Below are positions 33,719 to 45,017 of a stretch of DNA of 64,000 nt, piece by piece. Source of the stretch: Favolaschia claudopus (Eukaryota > Basidiomycota > Agaricomycetes > Agaricales > Mycenaceae); assembly GCA_037176885.1 (NCBI GenBank), contig JAWWNJ010000159.1, forward strand, positions 62,001-126,000, given 5' to 3'. Position 1 is the stretch's first letter, and the number at the start of each line of letters is the position of its first letter. The notes under the pieces are model-generated. The model ran no database searches. It saw only the letters and a list, made by a program, of their open reading frames with translations, and had not been told where the DNA came from. A program made the translations under genes and the position numbers.

Positions 33719-36700
33719 ATGGCTGATCTCTACGTCCCCGGATCTGGTGTAAAAGTGAAGGCCGACCCAGACTTCTATCGCCTATGCAGTGTGCTCACTT
33801 TATCAATAGTCTGCGAAGCGAAGGAGGGTGTCTTCGGTGGCAGATTTTTTGGATCTTGCTGCTGAAGAGGATCGAGGAGAAGAGGATGAAGACTCTGAGG
33901 ATGAGGACGGTGAGGTTTCTCGCTGATCAGAATTTTCGTCTTTAACGTGAATAGCAGCATTCGCCCTATCTTCATTTCTAGACCGGTCCGACGACGAAGA
34001 CACGGGGGCCCCTGAAACACTCCCTCCACGTCTGACAACTTCCGCTCTGCCGCAAGAGGATGCAGAAGAACTTGCAAGGAAGATAAAGGATCGATATTCG
34101 CGTCGCCGGATGTCTGAATGTGGTGCCGTACCTCAGGGAGGTGAGGACGAGGGGTCCTCGCGCTCTATATTTCGCTGGATGCACACGGTGGAACATACCA
34201 CGAACACTACAAAGACTCCTATTTGGACTGTTAAAGCAACGGTATGTAGTCCTGCTGCGTGTCATTTGTCTATTTTCTGAATTTATGGTGTCAGAGAGGT
34301 CGAGAGTGGGATGTTGTCTGTACAATCTTCAAAATCGCCGCATGCTTTCCTGCCGACGGCAAAATTCTCTCAGTGTCTGCCAGTCCCGCCTCTCCCGGAC
34401 ACGTATATATCGAATGTGTGTCACCAGTCATTGTGGGGAATTTGTTGCGTCGAGTCGCGTTTACGCGACGGACCGTTCTTCCGAGGTCGATCACTGCTCT
34501 CGATCTGAAGTCGGTCCTAGTCTTGCCTGCTCCTACCATGAAGCCGGGCACTTGGGTTCGTGTGCGTTCGAATAACGTGTATCACCTTGACCTCGCATGG
34601 GTTTACGATTATAATCCGGTCACGTCCGATGCCTTGATTTATCTCGTGCCGCGCTGGTCTGGCAAGCAACGCCGCCACCGCTCCCCGCTCAGGCTGGTCG
34701 CTGGCGAGATCTTGGAGTCAGACGTTTCCTGCGAGAACGAACCGCGTCAGTCTTCCCTCGGTGTGAGGCAAGATATCAAGCGAAGTCGAGCCGATACAAG
34801 AACGGGCACTCGCCAAGCTCTGCTCTCCGAGCATGTGGACGGCACTCTTGACGCGACGTGTCCATACGAGCTCGACGGGTCTTTATACCGCTTTGGCTTT
34901 CTCGTTCGGCGAGAGCCTTTCATAGACCTCATTGTTCATCGTGTGCAGCCTGCCGAACAAGAGCTTGCTCTGTGGATGCAGAGTCCCGTGTATAATTTTG
35001 TCAAGAAATGTGCCGATCTCGAGCAAGTAGATCTTGAGGTCGTAAACATGAGCGAGCTCCTTACTAGCAGCTGTGATATGCAAAGATCTCTTCGGTGGAA
35101 TCGTCTGGCGCTTAGAATTGGGGATCGTGTCAGATTGCCAGAGGGCGATGATTTGGGTCCCGTGGGTTGGGTCACTTCGGTGACCGCGGAGCATGTGCAA
35201 GTCGAGATGTATGATGACGCGTGAGAGGGGACCTTCATCTCCGCCAGCTGGCCTACAGAAGCAGTTGTTGGTGACTTCCGCATTGGAGATTATGTTGAGG
35301 TGATCACAGGACGATGGGTTGGTTTGAGGGCGTGGATTGTTCAAGTTGAATGGAGTCGGCGCGAGATTCAGTTGATGAACCAAACTTACGTCGAGGAAGG
35401 TGTTCGCTTGCTAGACGACGGGCAGGTAACTATTCCATCTAACTCGGTCTTTATTCAATCTCATCTTCTTGGGATGTTCAACAGTCAGATATTCCATATG
35501 CCGATGTTCTTGGTGCGGTAGGCGACGAAGGGACCGCAGGTTCTATCGCTTCTCTTGTTCGCGTTAGTCTGTTCAATCTGGCTTTACTCATACTCGACGT
35601 TGACCGCCAATCAGAAAGGTGACCTAAAAGTCGTCGTTCGGCCCGCGCTCGCCGAAGTGAGGGTATTCTTCGAGGTCTCGTTTAAATACAAGTACTGACA
35701 TGCCGATAGCTTATTTTACCATGGTCTTTTGTTCGCGTGGCGTTGTCAGAAACCGGGCTTTCGTCGACAGGCGGGCTTTCTGCGCAAAAAAACCCCGCTC
35801 CGCCTGCCGCTGAAGGGCCGCGAAGACACGTCGTTCCAGATCCTTTCTCTCAGATGGAAGTGCAAGCGTTTGAACGAAATATCGGGACTTTCTATGGCAT
35901 GGTCGTCGGGACCAGTGCTGATCGTAAAAAGGTGTCAATTAGAACGGAGGGGAGAGCTGTCAACACCGTCGAGCTGATATCTGTCTGCGATGTAAAGGAA
36001 CGGCAGTGAGTCATGGCTCTATTATCCACTGGTTATTTGTGCTGTGCTCACAGAGTCCAAAGCACGGGGTTGTCTTTGACTGATTACCGCAATGCGTCCG
36101 CAGAACAGATCAGGGAGTTGCGAACCGCGCAAGATAAATCTCGGTTGATCGCAGCTGCTGTGTCCGAGGGCCCAGAATTCTCGCCGGAAGATCTTCCCGG
36201 AGCAGCGGACGCGTGGCCAGAGGCGTTTGGAGGGGCTGTTCACGCAGCATCTCAATCGCTTGCGCCCGCGGCTTCTTCGCAGTCCTCGTCTGAACCGCCT
36301 TCCAATTGGCTTCTGCAGACTGCTCTGGAGAACAGCTGTCTAGACGTTGTGGTGAGAGGAGCAAGCACCTCGTCTACTAAGCCTTACAACGATGTGGTTG
36401 GGGTCATCCGAAGCATGCCCAAAGTAAAGCGGAACGATCGCGGCTCTGTCAAAGTTCGATTTGGGCGTGTGATTTGCACCGACAAATGGATTCCCGTGAA
36501 AAACCTTTTTCCTCTCACAACCACCGAGTTCGAGGGAGTGACATCTCGTGCGTTGGCTAGGCCTATCCTGGATGTGATAGGCGTTAATGTCGTAGTCATC
36601 GGCCCCGACACGGAAGGGCGGTGCGACTTTGTGGGGAGGACTGGGATCACGTCGTCGCACGGCAAGGTGAACATTGATGGTGCTCTGATCCTGTTTCCGG

Positions 36701-36738
36701 TTACCTCGCTTTGTCGCTCTGATCCGATTGCAAGATAG
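33719..36738 (+). pseudogene. Spt5/KOW-domain-like gene, interrupted by one in-frame TGA
   Basis: Eight exons join in phase: 33719..33748, 33810..33909, 33982..34241, 34295..35425, 35485..35562, 35615..35656, 35710..36005, 36054..36738 (874 codons). Layout follows Spt5: acidic N-terminus (AEEDRGEEDEDSEDED), an NGN-like part (EWDVVCTIFKIAA, SPGHVYIECVSP), then KOW-type units (MKPGTWVRVRSNNVYHLDLA; LRIGDRVRLPEGDDLGPVGW; FRIGDYVEVITGRWVGLRAW). Spt5 is the RNA polymerase II elongation factor; mushrooms have many diverged paralogs. A TGA at 35222-35224 sits between two KOW units, with the same frame open on both sides. It could be a CGA-to-TGA mutation, a missed intron (a 27-nt splice would remove it, but is too short), or read-through. 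Function of the paralog unknown. Confidence 0.75.
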
Positions 36739-36888
36739 TCGCGTGCTCATGTACGATTTACTTCCGTAATTCGAAGAATACATTGCTAGATCCCCTTTTG
36801 TGTGATTCGGACTACCGCGTCCCTGTAACGTTTGGACTCCGCATCGGCGTCTTATAAGCAGGAGTCGCAGATTTGCCTACGCGCTGAC

Positions 36889-39197
36889 ATGGCTGATGAT
36901 CTCCACTTCCGTTATACTAGCTTGTCTCCCAGTGATTTCTTCCCTCCCCCTCCACCCCCGTCTCCAGGTAAGTCGTTTTTCCTTTCTTTAAAATGCCGCT
37001 CCATTGCTGACTTTGATATTTTTCTTGTCCTCAGATTATTGCTCGGCATGCATTCATTCTGTGCATAACGACTTCGCTCTCGAAGATAACGAGCCGCATT
37101 CCTTTTTCAGTTCCGATGGCCGAAGTACGCAGGATTCCCTTTTCTTTCGCGGTGTTGACGTCGTCCACGCTCCTAGTTTTGCGATGCAACGGTCCCCGCG
37201 ATTTCGGGGAAATTGAGTTGGGAGACGGAAGTCCGGGCTTACAAGGTGTGCAACGTCTGTCCATGCGTCTGTAACGACCCTGCATTCGTCATTTACGCCT
37301 TGTCCGAGTCAGGCGTTTTGCCGGCAGAGAAGCCCCGCCTAAGTACGTGCTGTCTTCCTTGCTGTGACTTGATGTCTCAGTACTCCGTTCATTTAGTTCA
37401 CTCTCCGCTGCCCGTTCCTTCTTTCGAGCACACTGTCCCTCCTGCATTGAGCGACATGTTGGTAGAAGATGTAGATGGCAACTGTGTTCATCCCAACGAG
37501 CTGCAGCTTTCATTTGACGGCAGTGCGCTATTCCGATTCTATATCCATTCCGTCGTGTTTACTTTGTCGATCAACAGAATGCTTCTCTTCTGCTCATGTC
37601 GCGCATGACAGTGCCCCAGAGCGCTCTCCTGTCGGGTCCGAATTGACAACCCGCAGCAGTACCTCCAGTCTATTCGGATCTGAAGACGATACGAGGGAAC
37701 GCGAGATGCTTGATGAAGGTTTGCATTCATGTTTGTTGCTCCACTGCATACCTGTAGCTCGACGCGCAGATCTCGTCCATAACCCTGAAACTCGATATAC
37801 TGCGTGCATATTGCATCGCATGCGAGTCGGAAACGCGGATATCGTAAGCATTGATCCCATGCGTAAGTGGCGTCTCTCGCAGTTCCTTCGCCCGCTCAAG
37901 TCCAAACAGTCCCCGATCGGTTCACGTCGGAACTTAGAAATCGCATTATTTCGGCTTTTCAGTTTGGCGGCGTGCCTGACTACGACACGTTCAAAGCCAT
38001 CCTTTACGCTCCGATCATCGTGCAGGCTTTTTTTCCTGTTGAGAGCTCCGGGGTGAGCAGTGGTGAGTACACTGTCTGTCACGAGGGAGAGCGAATTTCA
38101 CTCTGGTCTGTTCCCTGCAGTTTTGGCCACGGACAATCTAGAGCTCGGTCACGTCGAAGAGCAAGAGCAGGTTCACTCGTCGAACGGTGAGTTTTTTGAA
38201 GTTGTGGTGGATGGTTTTTTTTTTGATCCGGGACTGGTACCTCAGAGCGGGATTTCATGTCCGACATAGTCCTTGACGGCGACTTTGGGGCAAACACGCA
38301 GGTGGAGGGGGGCGGGGGCACAGCTGTCAGTGTAACATCTGACTCTCTGGATCGACCTGTTGTATATTATGGTGAATAGTGATTATATAGTGGAGAATCT
38401 GTGTTGACTTTACGCAGAAGATTATGGTGAGGACCTGCTTTCCCGAAGGAAGGATACAGGTGAAAGATCGATACGAGTTCTGTTTTCCTCGAGATCTTTC
38501 TTATTCTTTTCCTTAGCCTCGCCGCGGGCCTCGCGAAAGACGAAGAAATCTGGTCCCGCAAAAGATGGAAAGATTACCAGTTTTTTCGGTCGTGTTCGTC
38601 AGCGGCGTGCAAGGGTTGCATTGGTCCGGCGCCTTCGAAACCCGGCCCGTCCCTCCCCTCTGTCCGGCCCACCGGGGTCCTCCCTCGCCTCTGGTAGTAG
38701 CTACGATCCACGCGTCCATCGACCCGAGGTCATGCCTATGGTCGTCCCTCGCGTACCACGTGTCCCGGGGTCCAAAAGCTATTCCGCCGGCAACCGAATC
38801 GCGCGCGCTCGACGGTTACGCGTTGAGGATCTTTACGTTGGATACGTGAGAAGTGCACCTGTTGTCGCTCCTCGTCGAGCTAGTGATCAGTGCCCTGTGT
38901 GTAGACAGTTAATTTCCCATCCAGTGCGGTAGGATTTCTCTTTTCTGTACATCCCGCGACAGACGTTCAACATTTCTGTGTAGACTCTGCTGTGGACACG
39001 AGACATGCTACGTCTGTATTCGGGTGCATTTCGAGCATAAATGGGAATGCCCGGTCTGTCGAACAACGGTTCACGAACCTCCTGTTTCAGCGGTATCTCA
39101 TGAACGGGCAATTCGCGTCGAGTATGGCAATTGGGACCTTACGAGGGTGAACTTTAGCTGGGTGGGATTGGAATGGCCTGTGCAGACGTCGACTTAG
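36889..39197 (+). CDS. RING-finger protein (C3HC4), exon structure partly unresolved
   Basis: The last exons are clear: ...SDQCPVCRQLISHPVR (to about 38930), a short intron, then LCCGHETCYVCIRVHFEHKW and ECPVCRTTVHEPP to the TAG at 39195. CPVC...CCGHETCYVC...CPVC is a C3HC4 RING, typical of E3 ubiquitin ligases. The likely start is ATG 36889 (MADDLHFRYTSLSPSDFF, proline run), exon 36889..36967 joined to 37035. Coding pieces between include PALSDMLVEDVDGNCVHPNE near 37440-37510, LTTRSSTSSLFGSEDDTRER near 37640 and SELRNRIISAFQFGGVPDYD near 37925. Several of the middle joins need a change of frame that I could not assign to introns, so damage is possible. A TATAAG box lies 36 bases before the ATG. 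Confidence 0.6.
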
Positions 39198-39454
39198 AAA
39201 CTTGGATGAGTTGAACTTAGTGTTTTTTTCTTTCTTTTTGTTTCGTACCGCAATCAAATGATTGCGTTATTTATACCGAGATCTCGACATGGTCCTTGTC
39301 CCGTTCGCTGGGTGCTTTACTGTCGAATATGGACGAGCAATGTGGGAGACAGAGGCTGTACAAACTTCGATTATATAATAATGATGGGCAGTTATCTATA
39401 AAAGACGATTTCCTGATGGTGTAGGTATATAGCGAACCTCTCACTCTTCCACTC
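39198..39454. promoter_or_regulatory. Intergenic with TATA box before the 185-aa gene
   Basis: TATAAAAG at about 39398 lies 57 bases upstream of ATG 39455, a compact core promoter like several others in this part of the window. Confidence 0.45.
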
Positions 39455-40146
39455 ATGTTACCCAGAATCGTTTCCAGAGCCAAGAAACTTTTGACTGGTC
39501 AGCAGCTCGTACAACCAAGCCAGGCTGTTCCGCACCTCATGGCGGAGGTCGAGGACTTCTCTGTCGAGCTTGTGAGCCGTAAGGTAAGTGCAGTCTGCTA
39601 TTTTGTTCTGGTCGTCGTTGGCTCATTGTTCTTTCCCTCTCTTCTCCTTTGACGGTGTAGGGATACGAAGCGAAAGTCGACGGATGCTTCTTCGCCACCG
39701 ATGTCCATCTTCCCATTCTTGTGCCTACCCCGTTCAATGTCGGGACCGACTTCGCTCACGCGACCATATACGATCTCTACGTGAACGCGTTTGTCGCGTA
39801 TGCTGGGCTCGCTCATGCCGTTGACATGTCCCGTGGAATGCGTACCGTGGAAGGCTACCGTGGCCTCGTCCTCGACAACCCTTACACGATCTTCTTCACC
39901 CCCCAGAACGTCGATGAGCCTCTCAATATGAGCGTCGCCACCGACAAAGGCAGAACGGTCTGGCGCGGCAACATTCTTGTAGTCAAGCACGAAGCAGACA
40001 CAGACAAGCCTTTGAACATTACACAGGACGAGGCCGCCAGAATTACGCTTATTGTTCGAAAGTCGGTTTCTTTCACTTGTTATCTTCGCTATCTCTGACT
40101 AAATCGTGTTCTTTACAGGCAGTTGGATCATGGGTGGTTAGTTTAG
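39455..40146 (+). CDS. Unrecognised 185-aa protein
   Basis: Exons 39455..39583, 39661..40061 and 40119..40146 join in phase. The sequence is globular, without low complexity: MLPRIVSRAKKLLTGQQ at the start, then ATIYDLYVNAFVAYAGLAHA and LDNPYTIFFTPQNVDEPLNM, GRTVWRGNILVVKHEADTDK, ending KQLDHGWLV. The regular mix of hydrophobic and polar residues with good splice sites supports a real gene. I know it only as a type of mushroom hypothetical. Confidence 0.7.
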
Positions 40147-41439
40147 ATGTTAGTGGAATAAGGGGCTTGTATTTACTACTTGACAAATTGTGTTCTCGTT
40201 TCCAAGCTGTGGACGACAAGCTCGCCATTTTTTTTTTTGTCGCTTTGCTTTTCTCTCTTCTTTACTCCCTGCACTGAATCACAAGTCGTCACCTCCTCAC
40301 AATTTGGACCCTGCACCGGCGTCCTATACTCATGTCGGTTACACTGCGTCGGTGTTAGCCGCCGGTCATACGTGCCTTGGCGCTGCCTGTGCGGTTCTCG
40401 GTGCGGCGCAGCGTGGACATCAGTTTGATCTTTTCCATCAGTTTGAGGTCTGATATATATTCATTTCACTGCTTCAGACTTTGCCCGTTGACTGTGCAAC
40501 AAGAACCTGATGTAGTGCCGTTCGGCTGGGTCAAGCACATGCACGTACCTACATGGGGTTTTCCACGGTATGCTTGTCCTGTTTCGTGACCGTTCGCTTA
40601 CCATATTTGGTTAGTTCTAGTTAGGGCGCTATTTTTTTGGGTTGGCTTGTGAATTTCGTTGGTGTCTTTCATGTCGATGGGATGTGACATGTAAGCGATA
40701 ATGCATGTAACCCTTTTCTCTGTTTTTACCCTCGTTTATTGCCAGCTGTCGACCTTCAGCGGTATCATCGTATCCTCTCGCTGGATTCGATGGCCCTATT
40801 TCCTCCCTTTTTGTGGTGGTGCCTGCACTCTATAGCGCAGCACCTAAGTGTGGTGTTTGGGCAGAATTCTGAGTTCTCGTCCGTGTGGCTGAAATCAGTC
40901 ACGCTCTACGGCGACGAGTTGGGGCGGTCGGTAGCTTTAGCGAGCAGGCTCGGCGTGTGATTCTTCCCCTGCAGGGTCCAAATATTAGCCGTGCGAGGAC
41001 GGCGGAATTCGATTGAATGTGTAGTTGGCCTAAGGGGGCTGTCGGTGGAAACGAGGAGTCGGATGTTGTGTTGCGGCCCGCATGTCTGACGCTTCGCGCC
41101 ATCTTTCCGGTTGCGAACTAATTGGAGTGTGTCCTATCTCATTGCGTGCGTGTAGGGTCGCGGTGCACCCGAACCTCGGTCGCCGATCTTTCGGGAGCCG
41201 GGACTTCGCGACTGTGACTCGCGTCTGATTCATTGCCCCGTGTCTTCGTTTTGATTGAGTTTCGCGTCGAATACATCGCTGCGCAGGTTGCCTTCTATGA
41301 GTCGGATACATCCGGGAAAAAAAAAATGTATAATCTGATTCGTGCCCAGAATGCACAGTCTTGACATCTGGTTTGTCGACTTATGGCTTTCGGAATTTTT
41401 GTTTACGGTGTTTATTCTTACTGGTGCGATGCCGCGCCC
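40147..41439. other. Mostly noncoding, one possible gene remnant at 40270-40589
   Basis: Peptides SYTHVGYTASVLAAGHTCLG (near 40320) and EPDVVPFGWVKHMHVPTWGF (near 40505) look coding, lie in different frames and may be two exons of a small gene or a remnant. No start is convincing. Nothing supported from 40600 to 41430. Confidence 0.3.
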
Positions 41440-41447
41440 TATAAAAG
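41440..41447 (+). promoter_or_regulatory. TATA box (TATAAAAG), 30 bases before an ATG
   Basis: TATAAAAGG preceded by GCCGCGCCC. The ATG at 41470 is so close that transcription would start at or next to the start codon. Confidence 0.5.
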
Positions 41448-41469
41448 GGGAAACAATAACTAATCAAGC

Positions 41470-42818
41470 ATGTCTTTCGCAGGCTTCAAACGCCGTCGCA
41501 ACCGCAAAAAAACCAACAAATCTTCTGCCTCGACTCATTCTGTTATGTCATCGGATTCCTCTAGCCTCTCGTCGCCTCCACCTTCTAAGCATTCGCGATC
41601 TGAGGATCTTGCGGTCCAGCAATCCGTCGCTCGGCGTTCGACTTTCGCTGCCATGTTCCCCGCTCTTTTCACCCTGCTCAACTGCTTCAACGTGATGGAG
41701 ACCATACTCGGTTACGTCGATTTTCGGGATATGCTGGCATTTGGACAGTCGTAAGTCTGCCTTTCGAATATGATCAACGACGTAACCATGTTTATGCCCA
41801 CTCCCGTTCAGAAATAAGGCTTTCCAGGAAATTAGTCGTCGTTTTTTTCGGACTCGTGTCGATCGTCAGATTTCGACTTTCTTGTCCAGCGCGCCCCTGA
41901 ACAGCTCCGAGTTCAGTATTGCGCTTCAGCGGTTCTGGGACCTCGTGGATCGATCGCATTCGGCCGTTCATGGTTCACTCCTCCTCTATCTGGAGCGCTG
42001 CGAGGAAGCGGTCAAGCCATGGATCCCCGCCAACCTGAATATCGCGATCCCAGGCGGCGCCCTCTTCCGTGGATCCGATACCTGCATAATTTGAGTGCAG
42101 GCGATATGGGGTTCCGAGAGCTAGAAGTCGATGCGTGTCTGCAGGTGCATATCGCGTCCAGGTATCGGTTTGAGCTTGTTCCCGTGAGTACATTTCGTTC
42201 TGTGTTTTTCTGGTCTGTGTCGACCTTTTCTTCTGTTAGGGGCGCCATATAATCCTCACTCAGACTCAAGGACCTAGCATCGCTGAAGCCATTGTCGTCT
42301 CGCCCCATACTGCTAATATCCAGTTCCTTACCAGAGAGACTTTTTGGTCATGTATTACCCGAGAAAGGCTTTTGACGGGAGTGCCATCGATAGTTGGTAT
42401 TATCCGCCAATCCAAGCGAGTCAGGATCTAGAGCGTCGAGGAATTCGCAAATCTATAGACAACAGCAGCTGGCTTACCGGGTGTGGAGCCGCTTGTCCTA
42501 TTCTTTGGAGACACTTCTCGCGTGATCGTGATTCGCTGGTCCTGCGCGTTGGATCCGACTCAGCTGTCCTCGACCCCGTTATCATGTCTTCGAAGATGAA
42601 ATGGCGACTCGGTGACACTTGCTATAACAGCGAATGCAAGAATTATGCAACTCATTACTATCCGTTCATGCCTGTGCGTTTTGTTGTTGTTCCTTGTTCT
42701 TGCTGAGTCAACGCTAACTCGGTGTTTGTAGCAAATTCGGCGTCGTGCTGCCTTCCACATAATGGCGAGTGTCGACAGCTTATTATTTTGCCCTCTGACT
42801 CCTTTTTACTCTCAGTAA
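41470..42818 (+). pseudogene. F-box-like/nucleotidyltransferase-like family gene with two frameshifts
   Basis: Exon 41470..41750 and the exon from 41812 join in phase. The N-terminus has a serine-rich basic stretch, then an F-box-like block (NCFNVMETILGYVDFRDMLA, FGQSNKAFQEISRRFF). Next comes SAVHGSLLLYL...PWIPANLNIAIPGG, the GS...(D)LxI layout of a nucleotidyltransferase-like family common in mushrooms. After about 42070 the family sequence continues one frame over (WIRYLHNLSAGDMGF, ACLQVHIASRYRFELVP), and after the intron at about 42185-42240 (GRHIILTQTQGPSIAEAIVV) a second one-base loss at a T-run near 42345 moves it again (YYPRKAFDGSAIDSWYYPPI, CGAACPILWRHF, MKWRLGDTCYN). Two single-base deletions make it a likely pseudogene, unless they are assembly errors. 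Confidence 0.6.
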
Positions 42819-42880
42819 ACGGAACGGGTCTTGTTCTGAGGCGCTTGACACGTTGATGTCGGCAGTTACATTGATCGAGC

Positions 42881-42913
42881 GGGGGAGGGGGGGGGGGGGG
42901 GGGGGGGGGGGGG
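42881..42913 (+). repeat. Guanine homopolymer tract
   Basis: A run of G interrupted once by A at 42886, with 27 consecutive G after it. Length is probably uncertain in any assembly; such a tract can form G-quadruplexes. Confidence 0.85.
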
Positions 42914-43113
42914 TTTGGTTTTTGGTTTCCTTGTTCTTACCCCGATGCTACTCTGTCTTTCTACGACTTTTTTTTTCGGACTCGCGTGTCGTCCTTGAAA
43001 TATCTTAACTTGTGGTGCTGCATAATTGCGTGCTTGATTTATGCCATGACCTCCACTTATTGAACGTCCGTGAGGGCAATGGGTGTCACTGTTACAGCCG
43101 GCTCGCGAAGCCA

Positions 43114-43129
43114 TGTCACATCAATGATG
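43114..43129 (+). repeat. Dispersed motif TGTCACATCAATGATG
   Basis: Near copies recur at 61391 (TGTCACATCAAGGATG) and 61500 (TGTCACATTAATGATG); the core is the reverse complement of the TGATGTGACA-like words at 30278-30356. Here it lies 260 bases upstream of the RNR gene. Meaning unknown. Confidence 0.4.
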
Positions 43130-43388
43130 TATCACCAGTCACGTGATCGTGACTGCGGGCTCAGTCTTTAGTTTCCAACGAGCCACCATCCAACAACTGG
43201 GATGATCTGCTTTGAAACTGTATTTTTGGCGATCATACTACTCTTTGGCCTGCGGAACATGAACTTGCGCAATGAGTCACATTGCCTCTCCCGAGTCATC
43301 ATAACTGCGGGTATTGTTTTGGATTTTAAATACGGCTCACGAGAAGTTAAGAGCTCGTTGTCTCTTCGACCGTACACCACTGTAACTC

Positions 43389-44575
43389 ATGGTTATTGAA
43401 GGTATTATGTGTCCGTCTTCTATTGTGCTGTGCTCATTCGCTAGTAGATCCCATATTGGCACCGAATCCCGGTCGCTTCTCGTTATTTCCCATCACTTAT
43501 CCCCAGGTATGTCTTCTTGTTTGTGTTCCCCGCCGTTAATGTGCACTCATGCGTCTGGTCGTAGATATGGATGATGTAATAAGAAAGCTGTTGCCTGTTT
43601 TTGGACCGCGGAAGAGTTAGATCTGGCGCACGATCTTGTTCATTGGAAGTCGAGCCTGTCCGACAATGAGCGGCACTTCATCACCACTGTTCTGGCGTTT
43701 TTCGCGACGGCGGACGGTGTAGTGAACGAGAATCTGGTTCAGCGTTTCGCCGATGAGGTGCAAATCCCAGAAGCACGCTGTTTCTACGGATTCCAGATTA
43801 TGATAGAGAATATCCACTCGGAGACGTACTCGCTGCTAATCGACGACTATATCGACGACCCCGAGCAGAAAGACCGTCTGTTTCGGTCGATCGAAACAGT
43901 CCCGTGCGTGCGTCAGAAAGCCAGCTGGATGATCAAATGGATGGACGAAGAAAGGCCCTTTGCAGAACGCCTTGTAGCGTTCGCCGCCGTGGAGGGCATA
44001 TTTTTTTCGGCTTCTTTCGCATCTATCTTTTGGCTCAAGAAGAGAGGGTTGATGCCAGGGCTCACTTTTTCGAACGAGCTTATTAGTCGGGACGAGGGCA
44101 TGCACACCGATTTCGCGTGTCTGTTATTTTCGTTGTTGCAGACGAAACCAGCCTCCGCAAGTGTAGAGGCTATCGTTCGGGAAGCAGTGTCTGTAGAGAC
44201 CGATTTCGTCCACGGTACCTTGAATCGACTTTTTCTCCGTCGACTTTCACTAACAATACACATGTAGAAGCGTTGCCCTTCCGACTCCTTGGCATCAATC
44301 CGGATTCTATGATTCAATACGTGCAATATGTGGCAGACAGGCTTCTGGATAGTTTCGGCGTGGCGAAAGTGTTCAATAGCGAAAATCCGTTTGACTTCAT
44401 GGAATTGATCTCTTTGGAGGGGAAGACCAATTTCTTTGAAAAGCGGGTGTCGGAATACAGCAAAGTGCACATGCTCGGACGCGAGAACCGAGGGAACGTG
44501 TGAGTCCACTCCTCTCACTTACGAACCGAACGCCAATTGACAGCATCTGATAGAGTTTTGGATGCCGACTTCTGA
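43389..44575 (+). CDS. Ribonucleotide reductase small subunit (R2) paralog, one exon edge damaged
   Basis: Exons 43389..43401, 43445..43506, then 43584..44214, 44268..44499 and 44554..44575 join in phase to 319 aa. All R2 hallmarks are present: [18 protein letters not shown]; the iron ligands and radical Tyr in [26 protein letters not shown] and [29 protein letters not shown]; and the C-terminal VLDADF tail that docks on R1. R2 makes the tyrosyl radical for dNTP synthesis. Exon 2 ([19 protein letters not shown]) should continue IWMMYKKA from 43565, but the sequence there (ATATGGATGATGTAATAAG) has an extra base and an in-frame TAA. Using the AG at 43582-43583 restores frame but drops about six residues. 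The usual 60-70 residue N-terminal extension is absent. Either a working shortened paralog or a very young pseudogene. Confidence 0.85.
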
Positions 44576-45017
44576 CTGCGTAACTAGGGTCGTGCTGTAA
44601 GCGAATTAGTCGAGATCTCCATTAGAATCATGAGCGTTTCGGGTCTTGTACTAAAGGAGAGCATGCGGTCAATTGAGACGCGGTCGAGCTTCCGGGCGCA
44701 GCAGTATTCGCATATATTCCGTATTTTCTCTTGTGATATTCGGCCTGTGTCAAGCGTAGCAGATAGATCGGATCTGCGATCAGCTCCCATAAATATTTTC
44801 TACCTCTACTGCGACGATATACCTTCCTGAGACATCGAACTATGAGCAGCCAGCCTCGCTTTGTGGAACCACTCGTCTTTATTGCTCGTCAGTTCTTATG
44901 CATTGCCCTCTCCTCTGATATTTCTGACCACTGGCCATCAACTTGGGGCAGCTGTCCACGAACGTATGTCGCCTCTTAATAGACCTTGCCGATTATTGTG
45001 GTGCTGATTAGAGTGTA
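44576..45017. other. Intergenic, no supported gene
   Basis: 3' flank of the RNR gene and 5' flank of the next. TATTTTC/TATA-like words near 44700-44730. A first exon of the following gene is probably here but I could not fix it. Confidence 0.3.
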
